DNA of 8,396 nucleotides from CAYVQU01 sp964453155. GTDB lineage: Bacteria; Chloroflexota; Anaerolineae; Anaerolineales; UBA11858. Of the stretch, positions 5,710 through 8,396 are shown in pieces. Under the pieces are notes generated by a model. It ran no database searches, was not told the origin of the DNA, and saw nothing but the letters and a program-made list of their open reading frames with translations. The stretch spans positions 1 through 8,396 of the forward strand of contig CAYVQU010000211.1 of assembly GCA_964453155.1 (NCBI GenBank), read 5' to 3'. Both the position numbers and the translations under genes were made by a program. The first letter of the stretch is position 1. Every line of letters begins with the position of its first letter.

Positions 5710-7053
5710 TTAGTAACCGGCTTCCTTCATCATGGCTTCGACTTTCTCAGCGGCTTCATCGAGGCCGGCTTGGGCTTCGACGTCACCGAGGATGATCTGC
5801 TGCATGATGGGGTAGAAGATGTTCGAGAGCGGCAGCCATTCAGCGATCAGCGGCGGGGAGCGGAAGTCTTCCTGAGCCTGGAGCAGGGCCAGTTCGAGCC
5901 GTTTCTGAGCTAGAGGGTCATCGGAGCCTTCGGCTTCCTTAATGATCTTGTCCCAGACGCTTTGGCGGGAGACCAGGATACCCAAACCGGCTTCCATTTC
6001 GTTACCGGCGACACCGGTCAGGTGCTTGATCAGTGAAGCGGCCATGTCTTTGTCTTTGGCGGCTTTGGTAATCGAGAAGCCGTGATGACCGGCCCAACCA
6101 CTGTGGATGCCGCCGTCACCTTTGGGCTGGCGGGCGATATCGAACTTCCCGGCGACCTGGCTGGCCTCGGGATCCTGGAAGTAGCCGTACCAGCCGTACC
6201 ACTCGGTGTACATGCCGACCAGACCGGAAACCCACTGCTGGGCCACATCTTCCCACAAGAAGTTGGTCATATCGGGGGGCATCGCGCCGGCATCGTAGAG
6301 TTCGGCGAACATGGTCGCGGCTTTGACACCCGCCGCGCTGTTAAAAGCGGGCATAAAGTTGTCATCGAGAAGTTGGCCACCTTCAGCCAGGAGCACTTCG
6401 TAGAAGCGGCCAGAGAGGGCTTCTTCTTTACCGGCAAACTGGGTGCCGAAGACACCGGGATTGTTCTCGGTGGTCGCCAGGGCCTGAGCTTTGAACTCGT
6501 CCCAAGTCTCGGGGGCTTTGTCAATATCCAGGTCGGTGCGAAAGTGGTTGCAGGAGATGTCGAAGTGGCGGGGGATGACCCACAACTTGCCATCTTTCTT
6601 GCCAGCGTTGAGAATACCGGGGATGAAGTCGCCCAGATCTTCGGCGCTGAAGTAGTTGTCGAGGGGTTCCAGGCCGTCAGCTTTGACGTACTGGGAGAAG
6701 AAGCTGCTGTGATCCCAGCAGACATCGTAATCGACGGTGCCGGCGGCGAAGTCTTGGACCAGGCGTTTATCGGTCTCAAAACCATTGCCCTTGAAGACGA
6801 ATTCAACGGTGGCGCCGGTTTCTTCTTCCCAGGCCGGGATGAGTTTGTACAGCTCATCGTAGTTGGCACCACTGATGGCGTGCATCCGCAAGGTTTTGCC
6901 ATCAAAGGGCTTGCCGACCACTGCCGGAGCTTCGGGCTTGGCTTCTTCCATGGGGGCCGGTTCTTCAGACGCACAGGCGGCTAAGGCGGCCGCGCCACCC
7001 GACAAACCGATGACCTTGAGAAAATCTCTTCTCGAAACTTTTTTCTTAGACAT
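5710..7053 (-). CDS. Sugar ABC transporter substrate-binding lipoprotein
   Basis: The 447-aa protein captures substrate outside the membrane for the two permeases encoded downstream. It begins with a twin-arginine signal (S-R-R-D-F-L-K, residues 7-13), a short hydrophobic stretch and a lipobox L-A-A-C with Cys27 as the predicted lipidated residue. An acidic, Pro/Ala/Glu-rich linker follows (about 29-48). The mature part has typical family-1 solute-binding features: I-P-A-W-E-E-E-T-G (72-80), D-Y-D-V near 108-111, A-G-K-K-D-G-K-L-W-V-I-P-R (150-162) and T-W-D-E-F (183-187). Aromatic residues in EWYGWYGYF (284-292) and around residues 320-326 may line a sugar site. An in-frame ATG lies 8 codons upstream at 7077, but the ATG at 7053 has AAGGAG 6 nt upstream and puts the twin-arginine motif at the usual place. 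The ligand cannot be read from sequence; a fucose-like sugar is inferred from context. Confidence 0.93.
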   Translation of the reverse strand: MSKKKVSRRDFLKVIGLSGGAAALAACASEEPAPMEEAKPEAPAVVGKPFDGKTLRMHAISGANYDELYKLIPAWEEETGATVEFVFKGNGFETDKRLVQDFAAGTVDYDVCWDHSSFFSQYVKADGLEPLDNYFSAEDLGDFIPGILNAGKKDGKLWVIPRHFDISCNHFRTDLDIDKAPETWDEFKAQALATTENNPGVFGTQFAGKEEALSGRFYEVLLAEGGQLLDDNFMPAFNSAAGVKAATMFAELYDAGAMPPDMTNFLWEDVAQQWVSGLVGMYTEWYGWYGYFQDPEASQVAGKFDIARQPKGDGGIHSGWAGHHGFSITKAAKDKDMAASLIKHLTGVAGNEMEAGLGILVSRQSVWDKIIKEAEGSDDPLAQKRLELALLQAQEDFRSPPLIAEWLPLSNIFYPIMQQIILGDVEAQAGLDEAAEKVEAMMKEAGY

Positions 7054-7059
7054 TTCATT

Positions 7060-7065
7060 CTCCTT
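7060..7065 (-). promoter_or_regulatory. Ribosome binding site that fixes the binding-protein start
   Basis: On the minus strand this reads AAGGAG, 6 nt before the ATG at 7053, matching the fucI site in sequence and spacing. It favours the start at 7053 over the upstream in-frame ATG at 7077. Confidence 0.8.
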
Positions 7066-7123
7066 CAATCTGTTCATAAATAGTTTACTCTGAAAACTTA
7101 CGAACGAACAATTTCTCGAGTGG

Positions 7124-7131
7124 CACCTCCT
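7124..7131 (-). promoter_or_regulatory. Orphan Shine-Dalgarno-like sequence
   Basis: The minus strand reads AGGAGGTG, a near-ideal ribosome binding site, about 70 nt upstream of the binding-protein start. No ATG or GTG follows at usable spacing. The nearest start-like codon is a TTG some 14 nt away that would give only an 8-residue peptide. It could be a relic of a removed gene start, a leader-peptide signal or chance. Confidence 0.3.
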
Positions 7132-7147
7132 AAATTCGTAATATGTT

Positions 7148-7214
7148 GGTTGGATAGTTTGCTAGTTGGTTCGTTCGGGTTTTTCCAACAATCCAACTAA
7201 CAAACTATCCAACC
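7148..7214 (-). repeat. 22-bp hairpin after the creatininase-family gene
   Basis: The segments 7148-7169 and 7193-7214 are inverted copies, both built from TTGGATAGTTTG and AGTTGG, with 21 of 22 positions matching and a 23-nt loop. The structure ends 6 bp before the stop codon of the creatininase-like gene. No U-run follows on the gene strand, so it looks like a repeat-derived 3' hairpin rather than a standard terminator. Confidence 0.7.
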
Positions 7215-7220
7215 GTCTCA

Positions 7221-8000
7221 CTAAAAAATTCCTTTGACTGTCAGATCATCGGGTGTGGGTCGTTTCGGTTGGGTCACAGCATTGAGTTGATCTGTCCAGG
7301 CAGTTACCATCTTTTGCCACATGGCTTCACCAGCTTCAATCGTGGCCTGGCGAGCTTTACTATCGGGGGTGTTGGTGTACCAGGGGGCGTCCATCCCCAG
7401 GCGGTTTAAGTCTACGAGTTCAGGTTTGGCTGCCATCAGTAGAGATGTTTCGAAATACCCGGCATGATCGGCCATTACCACGCCGTTTTCGGCCGCGGCG
7501 GGGAGCACCGAGGGCCAGACTTGCAGCCGTTCGAAGACCCGATCATCTTTCTCGAGGGGGGCTTTCCCCCACCAGGCGTCGCCGCGGTCGGTATGGGTTT
7601 TCTCGAAGACGACTTCAGCCGCAGCTTGTCGGATCGCCAAAGATTCAGGGCCGTCCATTTGTTGATGATGGACCCCGACGATGATCCACTTGAATCCCAT
7701 CATCCAAAAACTGGTCAACACATCTTTGACATGCCGCCCAAAGCGTTCGGTGGAGACGTCCATTGTGCCCTGATCAGGGCCAGTGACCGCGTATCCGGTG
7801 GGGCCATACCATAGTGGGGGGGCCACAACGCAAGATAGCTGTTGGGAAACTTTTTCCAGCAGTGTCTCGACGATAATGGTATCCGTCCCCAGCGCGGCAT
7901 GCGGGCCGTGATATTCGATACAACCTGTCGGCACCAGTAATGGCCAGCCCTCGGCGATGGCGGTGTCAAATTGATGGGGGAGTAGATACTGTAGACGCAT
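7221..8000 (-). CDS. Creatininase family protein (putative metal-dependent amidohydrolase)
   Basis: The 259-aa protein has the length and fold markers of the creatininase family, cytoplasmic metal-dependent hydrolases that open cyclic amides or act on formamide-like bonds. The start M-R-L, the block V-P-T-G-C-I-E-Y-H-G-P-H (23-34) and L-G-T-D (37-40) match the family signature and supply Glu29, His31 and Asp40 as metal ligands. H-A-G-Y-F-E-T-S (179-186) matches the C-terminal H-A-G-x-x-E-T-S motif. The middle motif, usually N-G-H-G-G-N or similar, is instead G-V-H-H-Q-Q (109-114), so one metal site may be altered. The start fits the family well, but no clear ribosome binding site precedes the ATG at 8000. 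It lies between the URO-D-like and binding-protein genes, so it probably belongs to the same pathway. Its substrate is unknown; creatinine itself is unlikely. Confidence 0.85.
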   Translation of the reverse strand: MRLQYLLPHQFDTAIAEGWPLLVPTGCIEYHGPHAALGTDTIIVETLLEKVSQQLSCVVAPPLWYGPTGYAVTGPDQGTMDVSTERFGRHVKDVLTSFWMMGFKWIIVGVHHQQMDGPESLAIRQAAAEVVFEKTHTDRGDAWWGKAPLEKDDRVFERLQVWPSVLPAAAENGVVMADHAGYFETSLLMAAKPELVDLNRLGMDAPWYTNTPDSKARQATIEAGEAMWQKMVTAWTDQLNAVTQPKRPTPDDLTVKGIF

Positions 8001-8038
8001 TTTTCAGACCAGTTTCAATTGAGATCAGCTCAGGTTTT

Positions 8039-8109
8039 GGACACGGATTTCACGGATGAACACGGATAAAAATGAAAAAAATCCGTGGAATCCGCGTTCA
8101 TCCGTGTCC
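8039..8109 (+). repeat. Dispersed palindromic repeat, CACGGAT type (copy E, most complete)
   Basis: Arms 8039-8067 and 8081-8109 are 29 bp each, with outer ends GGACACGGAT and ATCCGTGTCC and an A-rich loop of 13 nt. Each arm holds three CACGGAT/ATCCGTG-type units. The spacers in the left arm are 2 then 3 nt (TT, GAA); in the inverted right arm they are 3 then 2 (GAA, TC). This asymmetry gives the element a direction. It fills most of the gap between the partial URO-D-like gene and the creatininase gene, with one edge 5 bp from the former's stop codon. Confidence 0.88.
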
Positions 8110-8114
8110 CATTT

Positions 8115-8396
8115 TTAACTCATGTCAGGAATATCGTATTCGCCCAGATCCAGCGGATATTGGCCATATTCGCGGACCAGGTTGATTACGTATTCGTATT
8201 TTTCGGCCGAAATATTGCTGGGAACGGAGTGATCGGATTGGAAGATCATACCGCCACCTTTGGCCGCGTTCAGTTTCCGCAAGACAATGGCTTTGAGTTC
8301 ATCCAAGTCTTTGTGGGCCCAATCGAGGACATCCATATTGCCACAGCAATTCCCGGAAGTTAGGGGGAGAAAAGGTTGACAAGGGTTTTCGTAAAC
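8115..8396 (-). CDS. URO-D-like family protein, C-terminal part only
   Basis: The last 93 residues of a gene cut by the right edge are visible; reading the minus strand, the frame stays open to position 8396. An internal ATG at 8336 is not the true start, because the frame reads on through G-N-C-C-G-N-M-D-V, matching the G-N-I-D-V block of URO-D-like proteins. Further landmarks are K-L-N-A-A-K-G-G-G-M-I-F-Q-S-D-H-S-V-P and the closing Y-E-Y-V-I-N-L-V-R-E-Y-G. The S-D-H-S-V-P segment matches the position of T-V-H-N-I in the second URO-D-like protein of the cluster, but the two are clearly different subfamilies. It is probably the upstream partner in the same operon. Function is unknown; a cobalamin-linked methyltransferase or a decarboxylase-like role is possible, and the N-terminal catalytic part is not seen. 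Confidence 0.82.
   Translation of the reverse strand, partial: VYENPCQPFLPLTSGNCCGNMDVLDWAHKDLDELKAIVLRKLNAAKGGGMIFQSDHSVPSNISAEKYEYVINLVREYGQYPLDLGEYDIPDMS

Noticed and set aside
6082..6984. Long open frame of 300 codons on the plus strand, antisense to the binding-protein gene
   Set aside because: It lies wholly within a well-recognised binding-protein gene, has no recognisable domain or convincing ribosome binding site, and is explained by the GC-biased third positions of the opposite strand.
7081..7111. AGTTT/AAACT short inverted repeat and GTTCGTTCG direct repeat as an operator for the binding-protein gene
   Set aside because: The arms are only 5 bp with a 7-nt centre in AT-rich DNA. 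This is too weak to separate from chance, and there is no convincing promoter around it.
8039..8109. Palindromic repeats as intrinsic terminators of the minus-strand genes
   Set aside because: On the gene strand the stems are followed by A-rich or mixed sequence, not a U-run. Some copies have T-runs on the plus strand side, but no plus-strand gene is present to terminate.
65..8109. CRISPR array
   Set aside because: The repeated units are only about 7 bp, lie at 9-10 bp steps, and are arranged as inverted arms in separate gaps. There are no uniform spacers of 30-40 bp and no cas genes.

Overview
The window holds one cluster of sugar uptake and catabolism genes, all read on the minus strand, so transcription runs from position 8396 toward 1. 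In transcription order it contains: the C-terminal end of a URO-D (uroporphyrinogen decarboxylase)-like protein that is cut by the right edge; a creatininase-family protein; a sugar-binding lipoprotein; two MalF/MalG-type ABC permeases whose genes overlap by 4 bp; a complete second URO-D-like protein; and L-fucose isomerase (FucI). The FucI call is very secure, because the protein aligns with Escherichia coli FucI almost end to end and keeps all three catalytic residues.

The organism looks like an environmental bacterium, possibly of the Chloroflexota (Anaerolineae type). This is an inference from three traits: the binding protein has an S-R-R-D-F-L-K twin-arginine motif, a lipobox and an acidic Pro/Glu/Ala linker; URO-D-like proteins sit among sugar transport genes; and intergenic palindromic repeats are abundant. 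No rRNA, tRNA, transposase or CRISPR array is visible, so the placement is tentative.

The genes fit a model in which the lipoprotein captures a fucose-like (6-deoxy) sugar or related sugar, the two permeases import it, and FucI isomerises it to the ketose. The window has no ATP-binding subunit, fuculokinase, fuculose-phosphate aldolase, mutarotase or transcriptional regulator. The roles of the two URO-D-like proteins and the creatininase-like protein are unknown. Their position suggests they modify the sugar, or a linked or methylated form of it.

The six intergenic gaps are each under 300 bp and are dense with structure. Five carry a member of one dispersed palindromic family built from three roughly 7-bp units (CACGGAT or a variant) at 9-10 bp steps in each arm, facing an inverted copy across a short loop. 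The gap between the binding protein and the first permease also has a perfect 17-bp hairpin and a 10-bp hairpin. The gap upstream of the binding protein has a 22-bp hairpin with one mismatch. A near-perfect 18-bp palindrome just upstream of fucI is a good operator candidate.
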